Origin: Verrucomicrobiia bacterium
Lineage (GTDB): Bacteria; Verrucomicrobiota; Verrucomicrobiia; Opitutales; Opitutaceae
DNA length: 6,593 bases
Direction of reading: 5' to 3'
NCBI GenBank assembly: GCA_030424825.1
Contig: JAUHWE010000271.1
Span: 1-6,593 of the forward strand
The translations under genes were made by a program, and so were the position numbers. Shown here one piece after another: positions 1-6,524 of this stretch (its first letter is position 1; each line of letters starts with the position of its first letter). The notes under the pieces were generated by a model. It was given only the letters and a program-made list of their open reading frames with translations, made no database searches and was not told where the DNA came from.

Positions 1-193
1 CAAAGAATCAAGCATCCATAGGCTGTGGTTGTTCTTTCCCGCCAGTCTTTGTTGGAAATCCGATTTGTAACTCGATCTTTGTCCCGATTTCTACTTTGTT
101 GCGTAACGGTCTGTCGGGAAACTGGAGTTTCCTTTCGAGTATTGGTCCGCTTCCTGCCCTGTTTCCCTCTAATTTGATTCCTTCCAAAGTCCT
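1..193. other. Upstream region of the sulfatase gene, no confident gene
   Basis: The + strand here is pyrimidine-rich. No good sigma-70 -35/-10 pair and no Shine-Dalgarno sequence is visible before the ATG at 194. On the minus strand one frame stays open from 226 to a TGA at 8-10 but has no ATG start long enough to matter (see findings). The region probably carries the sulfatase promoter, but I cannot place it. Confidence 0.4.
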
Positions 194-1726
194 ATGAAAT
201 TCTATCTTCTCCTTTTGGTATTCCTCTCAGTGCTGTTGGGTCCAGCAAACGGCAATCAGGATCGTCCCAATATCCTTTGGAATCTAATTGAGGACTGGTC
301 GGCGGATCTCTCATGTTACGGGACGAAGGGAATACACACTCCCTTTGTGGATCAATTGGCGTCGGAGGGGATTCGTTATGAAAATGCCTTCACGACCTCG
401 CCGGTTTGCTCGACTTCCCGTTCCGCGATGATGACGGGGTTTCATCAAAACTACATTGGAGCTCATCAGCATCGTCTACTACCTGACCAAAAGCGTCACT
501 TGCCCTATGGAATCAAGCCGATCCCGCATCTACTTGAAGAGGCCGGCTATTTTACGGCTCTGATGAGTCGGAAGACAGACACTAATTTCATTCCCCACCT
601 GAAAGAGGAATTGTTTATGGGGGGAGACTGGTCGGAGAGAGGAAAGGATCAGCCCTTTTTTGCGCGTATCACTTTTGGCGGTACGCATCGCTCATGGAAG
701 CGTGATCCTCAACGTCCCATTGACATCGAAGACGTGGAGCTGCCTCCCTACTATCCCGACACGCCTTTCTTCCGTCGCGACTGGGCCAATGGTCTGGAAC
801 AAATGCAATTGGTGGACCGAGAGGTGGGGGCGATATTACAGCGACTTGAAGATGAGGGCTTGGCGGACAGTACGCTTGTCTTTTTTATTGGAGATCACGG
901 ACGCTGTCACATCCGCGGAAAGCAGTTTCTCTATGATGGCGGTATTCGAATTCCGATGATTATGCGTTGGCCGAGTAAAGTGGAATCCGGGCAAGTGAAT
1001 AACGATATGGTGATGTCGATCGACATTTGCGCGACGATCTTGGAGGCGGCCGGTGTTGAGGCCCCTGTTCCGTTGCATGGGAAAAGCCTATTCAGCCGAG
1101 AGGTCAGGAACCGGAAGTACGTATTTGCCGCGCGAGATAAAATGGATCAAACGCATGACTCCATGCGAGCCATACGATCAGACCGTTACAAACTGATTCA
1201 CAATCTCATGCCGGAACGTGCCTGGTGCCAGTTTAATCGGTATAAGGAAGGGGCGTATCCGATGTTGGCAGCGATGAATGTCATGAATATGAAAGGGCAG
1301 CTAACCCCCGAGCAAGCTGCGTTTATGGCTCCCACGAAACCGGATTTCGAATTGTTCGATCTACAGAAAGATCCGCATGAAGTGAACAACGTAGCGGACG
1401 ATCCAAAATATGCCAAAGTCAAACGTGAATTGCTTGCTGAACTTGAAAACTGGCGAGAGAACGTGATTCGCGATCAGGGAGTGGCGGATACGTTTCGAGC
1501 CGAAGCGGTATACCCAGAATCGTGTCCCGTTGACAAAGTGGACGATTGGGTCGAGGCAAATTTAAACAAAGAGGACTTTCTCGCTTACGGCTGGCCCTCG
1601 TGGTATCCGACTCGCACCTTAGAAGAGTGGGAAGCGGCGCTGGAAATCTGGAAACCCTACGTTATGAGAGAGGCTACTGACAATATGCCACGTCCTGATC
1701 TCGTTCATACGAAAAAGAAGAAATAG
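194..1726 (+). CDS. Exported type I (formylglycine-dependent) sulfatase
   Basis: This 510-residue protein should hydrolyse sulfate esters in the periplasm or outside the cell. An N-terminal signal peptide (hydrophobic residues 3-15, likely cleavage after PANG, residue 20) precedes the sulfatase core. Active-site residues visible in order: metal pair E33-D34; catalytic Cys72 and Arg76 in CSTSR, followed by SAMMTG; H165 in GGTHRSW; D234-H235 in GDHGR; H239; K243 in the GKQFLYDGG stretch. The late motif ELFDLQKDPHEVNNV (386-400) is the usual sulfatase C-subdomain signature. Cys72 must be oxidised to formylglycine by a maturation enzyme not in this window. Two deviations from textbook motifs are Glu33 where Asp is usual and Thr74 where Pro or Ala is usual; I recall similar variants in related sulfatases. 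Length is normal for the family. The protein ends in four lysines. The substrate (sulfated glycan or small ester) cannot be read from sequence. The start is supported by the signal peptide, although no Shine-Dalgarno is present. Confidence 0.93.
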   Translation: MKFYLLLLVFLSVLLGPANGNQDRPNILWNLIEDWSADLSCYGTKGIHTPFVDQLASEGIRYENAFTTSPVCSTSRSAMMTGFHQNYIGAHQHRLLPDQKRHLPYGIKPIPHLLEEAGYFTALMSRKTDTNFIPHLKEELFMGGDWSERGKDQPFFARITFGGTHRSWKRDPQRPIDIEDVELPPYYPDTPFFRRDWANGLEQMQLVDREVGAILQRLEDEGLADSTLVFFIGDHGRCHIRGKQFLYDGGIRIPMIMRWPSKVESGQVNNDMVMSIDICATILEAAGVEAPVPLHGKSLFSREVRNRKYVFAARDKMDQTHDSMRAIRSDRYKLIHNLMPERAWCQFNRYKEGAYPMLAAMNVMNMKGQLTPEQAAFMAPTKPDFELFDLQKDPHEVNNVADDPKYAKVKRELLAELENWRENVIRDQGVADTFRAEAVYPESCPVDKVDDWVEANLNKEDFLAYGWPSWYPTRTLEEWEAALEIWKPYVMREATDNMPRPDLVHTKKKK

Positions 1727-1749
1727 GGAACGGGCATATTGCCTGTTCC
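1727..1749. terminator. Hairpin immediately after the sulfatase stop, possible bidirectional terminator
   Basis: Arms GGAACGGGCA (1727-1736) and TGCCTGTTCC (1740-1749) form a 10-bp stem with one G-U wobble (1732/1744) and a TAT loop. It begins at the base after the stop codon. On the + strand no T-run follows, so intrinsic termination of the sulfatase transcript would be weak. On the minus strand the stem is followed by a T-rich stretch (complement of 1708-1726, the lysine-tail codons), which is the classical terminator layout for transcripts arriving from the symporter gene, although the wobble becomes a C-A mismatch on that strand. Confidence 0.5.
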
Positions 1750-1787
1750 GATTATGAACGGCCACTCGTCGGTGGTTTGGTTACTGA

Positions 1788-1864
1788 CATTGGTAGCGGG
1801 CGATCTCCGAGCGCCCATTGTCGTATCCATCGGGTGGGTGCTCGGAGATCACCCGCTACCAATG
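1788..1864. repeat. Long palindromic element, REP/MITE-like
   Basis: Arms of 29 nt (1788-1816 and 1836-1864) are inverted complements at 27 of 29 positions, with a 19-nt loop. Mismatched pairs are 1801/1851 and 1813/1839. Each arm contains TGGTAGCGGG, then GATCTCCGAGC (its complement in the right arm). The stem is far longer than a normal terminator needs, and it sits between convergent genes, the usual place for REP-type or miniature mobile elements. It could also stop transcription from both sides. No other copy occurs in this window, so its repetitive nature is inference. Confidence 0.6.
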
Positions 1865-1901
1865 AATTTCCCCGGGGCAAGCCCGAGGGTGCCTAATTCA
1901 T
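1862..1901. repeat. Second palindrome, overlapping the symporter stop codon
   Basis: A perfect 7-nt inverted repeat, ATGAATT (1862-1868) and AATTCAT (1895-1901), encloses an imperfect GC-rich inner hairpin (CCCCGGGGC, then AA, then GCCCGAGGG at 1870-1889). The left arm shares three bases with the right arm of the preceding palindrome, and the right arm contains the symporter stop codon (1898-1900). It may be part of one composite element with 1788-1864 or a separate terminator for the symporter transcript. The inner stem has mismatches, so the fold is less certain than the preceding one. Confidence 0.45.
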
Positions 1902-3358
1902 GACCCGAACACTTCCCGCTCCTTTTCAAGTGAGGCCAGTGCCTCTTCATCCGTTACGGTATTGGGTGGGGTGAGCAAACTGACGACGACGCAGCAGATC
2001 GTGGATACGACAACGGATGGAATAGTGACTCCGCCAAAAGCGGCTTTCCAGGTCGGAATAAGGATAAAAATGAGTGCGGTGAGAGAGCCCGTTGCAAGAG
2101 CGGCCACGCCACCTTGCCAAGTGCTCCGTTTCCAGAATCGGCCAAAGATGACGCAAACAAACATGCCACTCATGACCATGCCGACCATGTCCTTTATGTA
2201 GTCGAAGATATTGTTCGACAGCATTGAGAACAGTACGGCGAAAACGGATGTTACCGTGGCGCCGATGCGGGAATATCTGAGAGCCTTCTCCTTGGGCGGC
2301 ATCCTGCCCGTTAGCAGAATGAAAACATCTCTCAGCAAAATGGAGGTACCCGCGATGGCGTCAGAACTCGCGGAGGAAATAACTGCGCTCAGACCGGCGA
2401 TGAGAACGACCACTCCAATCCCGGCAGGCAGTATTTTGGTGACCAGTTCAGGAAAAGCCTGGTCGGAGTTTGGAATGCCAGGCAGCAAATTGAAGGCAGT
2501 GATTCCAATGACAACCGGGATGATCGCGAAAAGCAGATAGAGGAAAGCTGAAATGTAGAAACTCTTCTCAACGGTTCGTTTGTTCTTGGACGAGTAGATG
2601 CGTTGACGGAAGGAGGGGACCGTAGCTGTACTGATGAACATGCTGATGACTACCGTTACTGAGGCCAGAATTTGGCTGGAGCCTAGGAATGTGAAATGCT
2701 TTTTGTTGAAAAGGACGTCCGTATTGTTCCAGGCATCGATTTTGTTGAGACAGAGAAAAGCCATCAGGATGAATCCGAGAAACAGAACGACCGCCTGGAT
2801 GGTGTCTGTCCAGACGACTGCAGTGTAGCCGCCGATTATCACATAGATGGTGAATCCCGAGGCGACGATGATCTTCGCATAGGTCATGTCGATCCCTGCA
2901 ATCCAATTGAGGTAAAGGCTTCCCCCCAGAATATGGGTTCCGAGCCAACCGACGGAAGCAAAGAATATGGCGACTCCGACTAGTCCTTTTATGAGACGAT
3001 TTCCTCCGTAGTAAAAGGACATCTCCTCGGAGAATGTCATGAATTTGTACTTACGAACTTCCGAGAAAAATTTTGCTAGAAAGAAGAGCCCTAGTCCAGC
3101 GCCGATCGCGAACAAGGCCCCTGCCCAGCCATTGGAGTAGGCTTTCCCGACCGCTCCCATGCTGGAACCTGTTCCCACCATGGTGGCGATGGTTGTGCCC
3201 AAGACCAAAAAGAACGGGACCTGCCTTCCACCCAGTAGATAGTCGTCTCCGGACTTTTGTCCACGTGAGACCCACCATCCCAAAACAACCATCCCGACGA
3301 TGTAGACACCGAAAATTGCGAAAAAGAGGTCTTTGTCAAAAGTGGTTTCTAGAGTCAT
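1898..3358 (-). CDS. Sodium:solute symporter (SSS family)
   Basis: This 486-residue inner-membrane protein should couple sodium entry to uptake of a small organic solute; the SSS family (TC 2.A.21) includes sugar, sialate, amino acid and carboxylate carriers. About 13 hydrophobic helices span residues 10-464, leaving a short charged cytoplasmic tail rich in Glu. Family signatures include YLLGGRQVPFF (40-50) before helix 1, the classic GGYTAVVWTDTIQ (176-188), RQRIYSSKN (251-259), and AVISSASSD (325-333). In the last, A325, S328 and S329 align with the helix-8 residues that bind sodium in the LeuT-fold vSGLT structure. Length is typical and no frameshift is seen. The ATG at 3358 has no clear Shine-Dalgarno. 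The gene is convergent with the sulfatase and divergent from the copper-protein gene. Its position suggests uptake of a product of neighbouring envelope enzymes, but substrate specificity cannot be assigned. Confidence 0.94.
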   Translation of the reverse strand: MTLETTFDKDLFFAIFGVYIVGMVVLGWWVSRGQKSGDDYLLGGRQVPFFLVLGTTIATMVGTGSSMGAVGKAYSNGWAGALFAIGAGLGLFFLAKFFSEVRKYKFMTFSEEMSFYYGGNRLIKGLVGVAIFFASVGWLGTHILGGSLYLNWIAGIDMTYAKIIVASGFTIYVIIGGYTAVVWTDTIQAVVLFLGFILMAFLCLNKIDAWNNTDVLFNKKHFTFLGSSQILASVTVVISMFISTATVPSFRQRIYSSKNKRTVEKSFYISAFLYLLFAIIPVVIGITAFNLLPGIPNSDQAFPELVTKILPAGIGVVVLIAGLSAVISSASSDAIAGTSILLRDVFILLTGRMPPKEKALRYSRIGATVTSVFAVLFSMLSNNIFDYIKDMVGMVMSGMFVCVIFGRFWKRSTWQGGVAALATGSLTALIFILIPTWKAAFGGVTIPSVVVSTICCVVVSLLTPPNTVTDEEALASLEKEREVFGS

Positions 3359-3685
3359 GGAAATCTGAGTATGGGAGGAAGTTTGGAAGGAGAGATTAGG
3401 TTTCGAAGCACTAAACCGGTAGAAAGATTGTTTGGCTACCTCAAAGATAGGAAATTTCTGAAGTTGAAAAGCGGCCTATAAGGCACTCTCTTAAAATTGA
3501 ATGCTTTCGTCCCCGTTGGATATGCCGTGTATTCACTAAAATCGATGGATTCCAAATTGCTATGAGAGAAATGATTCCTAAACTCGAATCTACTAGCAAA
3601 GTGTAACCTTTTAATAAAGTGTGGGAGTTTGGCCGGAGAAACGAATTAAGGATGTCAGAAATCGATTAAAAGGAGATTCGAAACG
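3359..3685. promoter_or_regulatory. Divergent intergenic region carrying both promoters
   Basis: This 327-bp AT-richer stretch separates two genes transcribed away from each other, so it must hold both promoters. The best + strand candidate is TTGCTA (3557-3562), a 16-bp spacer and TAAACT (3579-3584), a weak sigma-70 match. A direct repeat AAAGTGT occurs at 3598-3604 and 3616-3622, downstream of that candidate. A short inverted repeat GCCT-ATA-AGGC lies near 3475-3485. A five-codon frame (MSEID) runs from 3652 to 3669, just before the ribosome binding site. None of these is strong enough to name an operator, and no riboswitch or small RNA is recognised. Confidence 0.45.
3671..3675 (+). promoter_or_regulatory. 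Ribosome binding site that decides a TTG start
   Basis: AGGAG lies 10 nt upstream of the TTG at 3686. It is the clearest Shine-Dalgarno sequence in the window. Reading from this TTG gives a well-formed signal peptide, while no in-frame ATG lies near enough upstream or downstream to do so, so the TTG start is favoured. Confidence 0.7.
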
Positions 3686-6490
3686 TTGAGACAGGCAATC
3701 ATTATTCTAGCATTTTCGGTTTCATTGTCCGCTCAGGAGCACAACCACCTGAATATCGCCAATCCTGAACAGCATCCTTACGTGGATCCAGCCGGGAATC
3801 GTGAAGGACATCTGAATACAGAAAGGGAAGTCAACGAGGCCCGCGTGTACGATTTTTATCAACGTCAGGCGGACTACTACATGGCGGAGGAAAGGAAACC
3901 GGCACTGATACCGGCGTTTCCGGGACTCGATGCGGGACAGCACGGCCATTGGGGAAAGCATAGCCAGAATCAGCACCAGGACGGACGATGGAATGGGATC
4001 GATATGGGTTCTATCTGGGGTCAGAAGATCCGGAGTGGAAAGCTGGCCCTGGGAAAAGCGGTCTCTGTGAAACTCGGTTCGAAGAGCGAACTCTCGACCT
4101 GCTTCGATCCGGAGACTTTAAGCTATCCATCCCTATGGCAGGGCGGGTTTATCCAGTTCGATCCCTTTCGCTGGGGCACATCCCGGAACGTCTCGCAAGT
4201 TGGGGAAATCTGGTTCGATATTGAGGCCGCGACTCCCGCTTGGAATGGGAAGGGTGAATCGATTCCGTTCCAATACAACGGCTACTATCGTCATGGGGAA
4301 AGGGCTATTTTCACCTACCATCTCGACGGGGGGCTCGTTTTCGATAGTCCAAGTGCAAAGGTCGTGGAAGGCAGTCCGGTATTCGTTCGTTCGCTGCAGT
4401 TTAGGGAGGACTTCAACGGAGGAGAGCTCACTTTAGGGATCCTCCCTGACGGCCTATCGGTAGCGGTCCTTGTCGATGGGGAGATCGCGTTGGCTGAAGT
4501 AAAGCGGATTGACGGCGTTTCCGTTGTCTCGGTTCCCCGTATCGATTCTATGAGTACCGTGACGATTGCTATCGGTCGATCGGCACTGGCAGTACAAAAG
4601 GGCGTGAGTGCCGCTTCTAGGACCGACTTGGTCGCCCTCACTCGTGGGGGACCTCTACAGTGGCCGCAATCGCTCACGGTCGCAGGTTCGACCGCATCCG
4701 ATGAAAGCCTTCCCTACGTGGTGGACACGATCGTCATTCCCGAGGAAACGGGTTTTCAAAGCGTTATGCAATTGACGAGTCTCGGCTTCCTGGAAGATGG
4801 GACCGCTCTAGTAGCGACTTTGGCCGGAGAAATGTGGGCGGTCTCGGGATTGACTCGAGATCTCTCTAGAATCACCTGGAAACGCTTTGCGGCGGGCCTT
4901 CATCAGCCGATTGGCATTCACATTGACGAAGACGGGATCTTCGTGATGGAGCGCGGGCAGATTACGCGGCTGCATGATCTCAATGGCGATGGCGAAGCGG
5001 ATTTCTACGAGACATACGCCAATGATTTCCTGGGTAGGGAAAAAAGCCATACGCACTCATTTGGCCTCGCTCGGGATAAGGAGGGGGCGTTTTACTTTGC
5101 CAATTGGAAGGATATCTATCGAACCGGTCCCGATCGGGTAACTGAATACTTCGCCTATGGGGTCCGCAATTGCATGGGCGTGGGAGTAGGGGCGGACGGG
5201 AGTATTTTATTCGGCCCTCAAGAGGGAACCGACACTCCTGCTTCCATGGTGATCGAATTGCATGAGGGAGAATTCTACGGGCACAAGGGGGATCAGGTCA
5301 GCGATCTCATATCGCCTCCACTTTGCTACATTCCGCGCGGTGTCGATAATTCGACCGGTGGCTTCATCCATGCGAATGATAGTCGTTGGGGTCCGATGCA
5401 TGGTCATACCATTGGCCTTTCATACGGCTATTCAACTCACTATCTTGTTCTCAAGGATCGATCGACTAATCGGCATCAAGGAGCCATCGTGCCGTTGGAA
5501 GGAGATTTTAAAAGTGGGGTTATGCGTGGCGCCATGGGACCTCACGATGGTCAACTTTACCTAACCGGGATTGATGGATGGGGGGACTATTCTGTATCCG
5601 ATGGGTGCTTGCAGCGGGTGCGTTATACGGGTCAGCCATTTCGCCAGCCAATCGGGTTTCAGGTTCATTCGAATGGCATTCGGATTGAGTTTCCGATTGC
5701 GCTGGATCCGGAAGAATCGACTCCATTGAGCAATTTCTTTGTTCAGCAATGGAATTACGAATACGCGCCCCAGTATGGATCGCCGGAATTTTCAAAGAAG
5801 GAACCCCAGTCGCTGGGTCACGATGTTCTCGCTCCTCGCTCTGTTAAGGTATTGAATGATGGGCATTCCCTTTTTGTTGAAATTCCAGAAATTGAACCAG
5901 TTATGCAAATGCACGTCCGGATGCATCTAAAGGACAGTGAAGGCATTTCGTTCAAAACGGACTTGTTCCCGACGATTCTGGAACTGGGCGAGCATTTTCG
6001 GTCTCCGGGTTTGGCGCCGCCCAGAGAGGGTAAGCAAACTGAGATTGTTTTAAGGGTGCGGCAACCAAAAGGAGACCCGAGTATCGATACCATGTCGGGT
6101 GAGGTGGTTGAAGGTGAACGCACCATTGCCTTAGATTGTAGCGGGGCTTTGCAATTTGATACCAAGCTTATTGAGGCCCGGATTAATGAGCCGATTAAGC
6201 TCGTATTCAAAAATTCAGATATCATGCCGCACAACGCCATTTTTGTGACGGAAGGAAATCTTAGAAAAGTGGGGGAGCTCGCCTTTTCCATGCTCAACGA
6301 TCCCAAAGCCTTGAATAAAAACTATACTCCCGACGTTCCAGAAGTGATAGCGGGTACATTTGTGGTGCCGCCGGGAGGTTCGCATACGCTGCACTTCACC
6401 GCCCCTGCGGTAGCGGGAGACCATCATTTCGTTTGCACCTTTCCGGGGCATTGGATGACTATGAATGGTGTATTTAGAGTTACTGAATAG
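3686..6490 (+). CDS. Exported DUF6797 / sorbosone-dehydrogenase-like propeller protein with C-terminal azurin domain
   Basis: This 934-residue protein has a signal peptide MRQAIIILAFSVSLSA, probably cut before QEHNH. Residues ~50-320 resemble DUF6797 of planctomycete and verrucomicrobial proteins (PGLDAGQHGHWG, DGRWN, CFDPETLSYPSLWQGGF). Residues ~340-650 form a beta-propeller of the glucose/sorbosone dehydrogenase (PQQ-type) kind, with a calcium-binding-like DLNGDGEAD (431-439), YGVRNCMGVGVG (491-502) and GAMGPHDGQLYLTG (615-628). Residues ~650-770 are a linker beta domain (QWNYEYAPQYGSPE, PVMQMHV). Residues ~815-934 are an azurin/plastocyanin-like cupredoxin with all four type 1 copper ligands: H849 in MPHN, C917 and H922 in CTFPGH, and M926. 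No haem c motif CxxCH exists, although many relatives carry one. It probably acts in the periplasm or on the surface, perhaps oxidising a sugar-like substrate with electrons leaving through copper; PQQ binding and the reaction are unproven. It may be first in an operon with the gene at 6525. Confidence 0.85.
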   Translation: MRQAIIILAFSVSLSAQEHNHLNIANPEQHPYVDPAGNREGHLNTEREVNEARVYDFYQRQADYYMAEERKPALIPAFPGLDAGQHGHWGKHSQNQHQDGRWNGIDMGSIWGQKIRSGKLALGKAVSVKLGSKSELSTCFDPETLSYPSLWQGGFIQFDPFRWGTSRNVSQVGEIWFDIEAATPAWNGKGESIPFQYNGYYRHGERAIFTYHLDGGLVFDSPSAKVVEGSPVFVRSLQFREDFNGGELTLGILPDGLSVAVLVDGEIALAEVKRIDGVSVVSVPRIDSMSTVTIAIGRSALAVQKGVSAASRTDLVALTRGGPLQWPQSLTVAGSTASDESLPYVVDTIVIPEETGFQSVMQLTSLGFLEDGTALVATLAGEMWAVSGLTRDLSRITWKRFAAGLHQPIGIHIDEDGIFVMERGQITRLHDLNGDGEADFYETYANDFLGREKSHTHSFGLARDKEGAFYFANWKDIYRTGPDRVTEYFAYGVRNCMGVGVGADGSILFGPQEGTDTPASMVIELHEGEFYGHKGDQVSDLISPPLCYIPRGVDNSTGGFIHANDSRWGPMHGHTIGLSYGYSTHYLVLKDRSTNRHQGAIVPLEGDFKSGVMRGAMGPHDGQLYLTGIDGWGDYSVSDGCLQRVRYTGQPFRQPIGFQVHSNGIRIEFPIALDPEESTPLSNFFVQQWNYEYAPQYGSPEFSKKEPQSLGHDVLAPRSVKVLNDGHSLFVEIPEIEPVMQMHVRMHLKDSEGISFKTDLFPTILELGEHFRSPGLAPPREGKQTEIVLRVRQPKGDPSIDTMSGEVVEGERTIALDCSGALQFDTKLIEARINEPIKLVFKNSDIMPHNAIFVTEGNLRKVGELAFSMLNDPKALNKNYTPDVPEVIAGTFVVPPGGSHTLHFTAPAVAGDHHFVCTFPGHWMTMNGVFRVTE

Positions 6491-6524
6491 AAGGCATTCC
6501 GTTTTAGGATACAGACCCTCAGCT

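Noticed and set aside
3..197. A + strand frame open from the window edge to a TGA overlapping the sulfatase ATG (ATGA), looking like a translationally coupled upstream gene.
   Set aside because: The 64 residues are almost all F, P, S, L, I, N and G with no recognisable pattern, no start codon is seen, and the openness is explained by the pyrimidine-rich strand. A true gene tail from outside the window cannot be fully excluded.
1760..1777. A small hairpin GGCCAC/GTGGTT in the convergent spacer.
   Set aside because: Only four Watson-Crick pairs plus two G-U wobbles, and only a short TTT near its end; too weak beside the stronger hairpins on either side.
2568..2948. 126-residue minus-strand frame inside the symporter gene in another phase.
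   Set aside because: Overlaps the helix-encoding part of the symporter in the same direction but a different frame; its His/Arg/Ser-rich translation lacks any recognisable domain.
4315..4677. 120-residue minus-strand frame opposite the DUF6797-like region.
   Set aside because: Antisense to conserved coding sequence; Ser/Thr/Pro-rich translation without signatures or a ribosome binding site.
5818..6306. Long minus-strand open frame (162 residues) opposite the C-terminal part of the copper protein.
   Set aside because: It lies entirely antisense to a well-supported coding region with clear azurin motifs; its Ser/Cys/Ile-rich translation has no family features.
3698..6490. Haem c binding or cytochrome domain in the 934-residue protein, as seen in many related PVC proteins.
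   Set aside because: All cysteines were checked (TCFD, NCMG, LCYI, GCLQ, DCSG, VCTF); none forms CxxCH.
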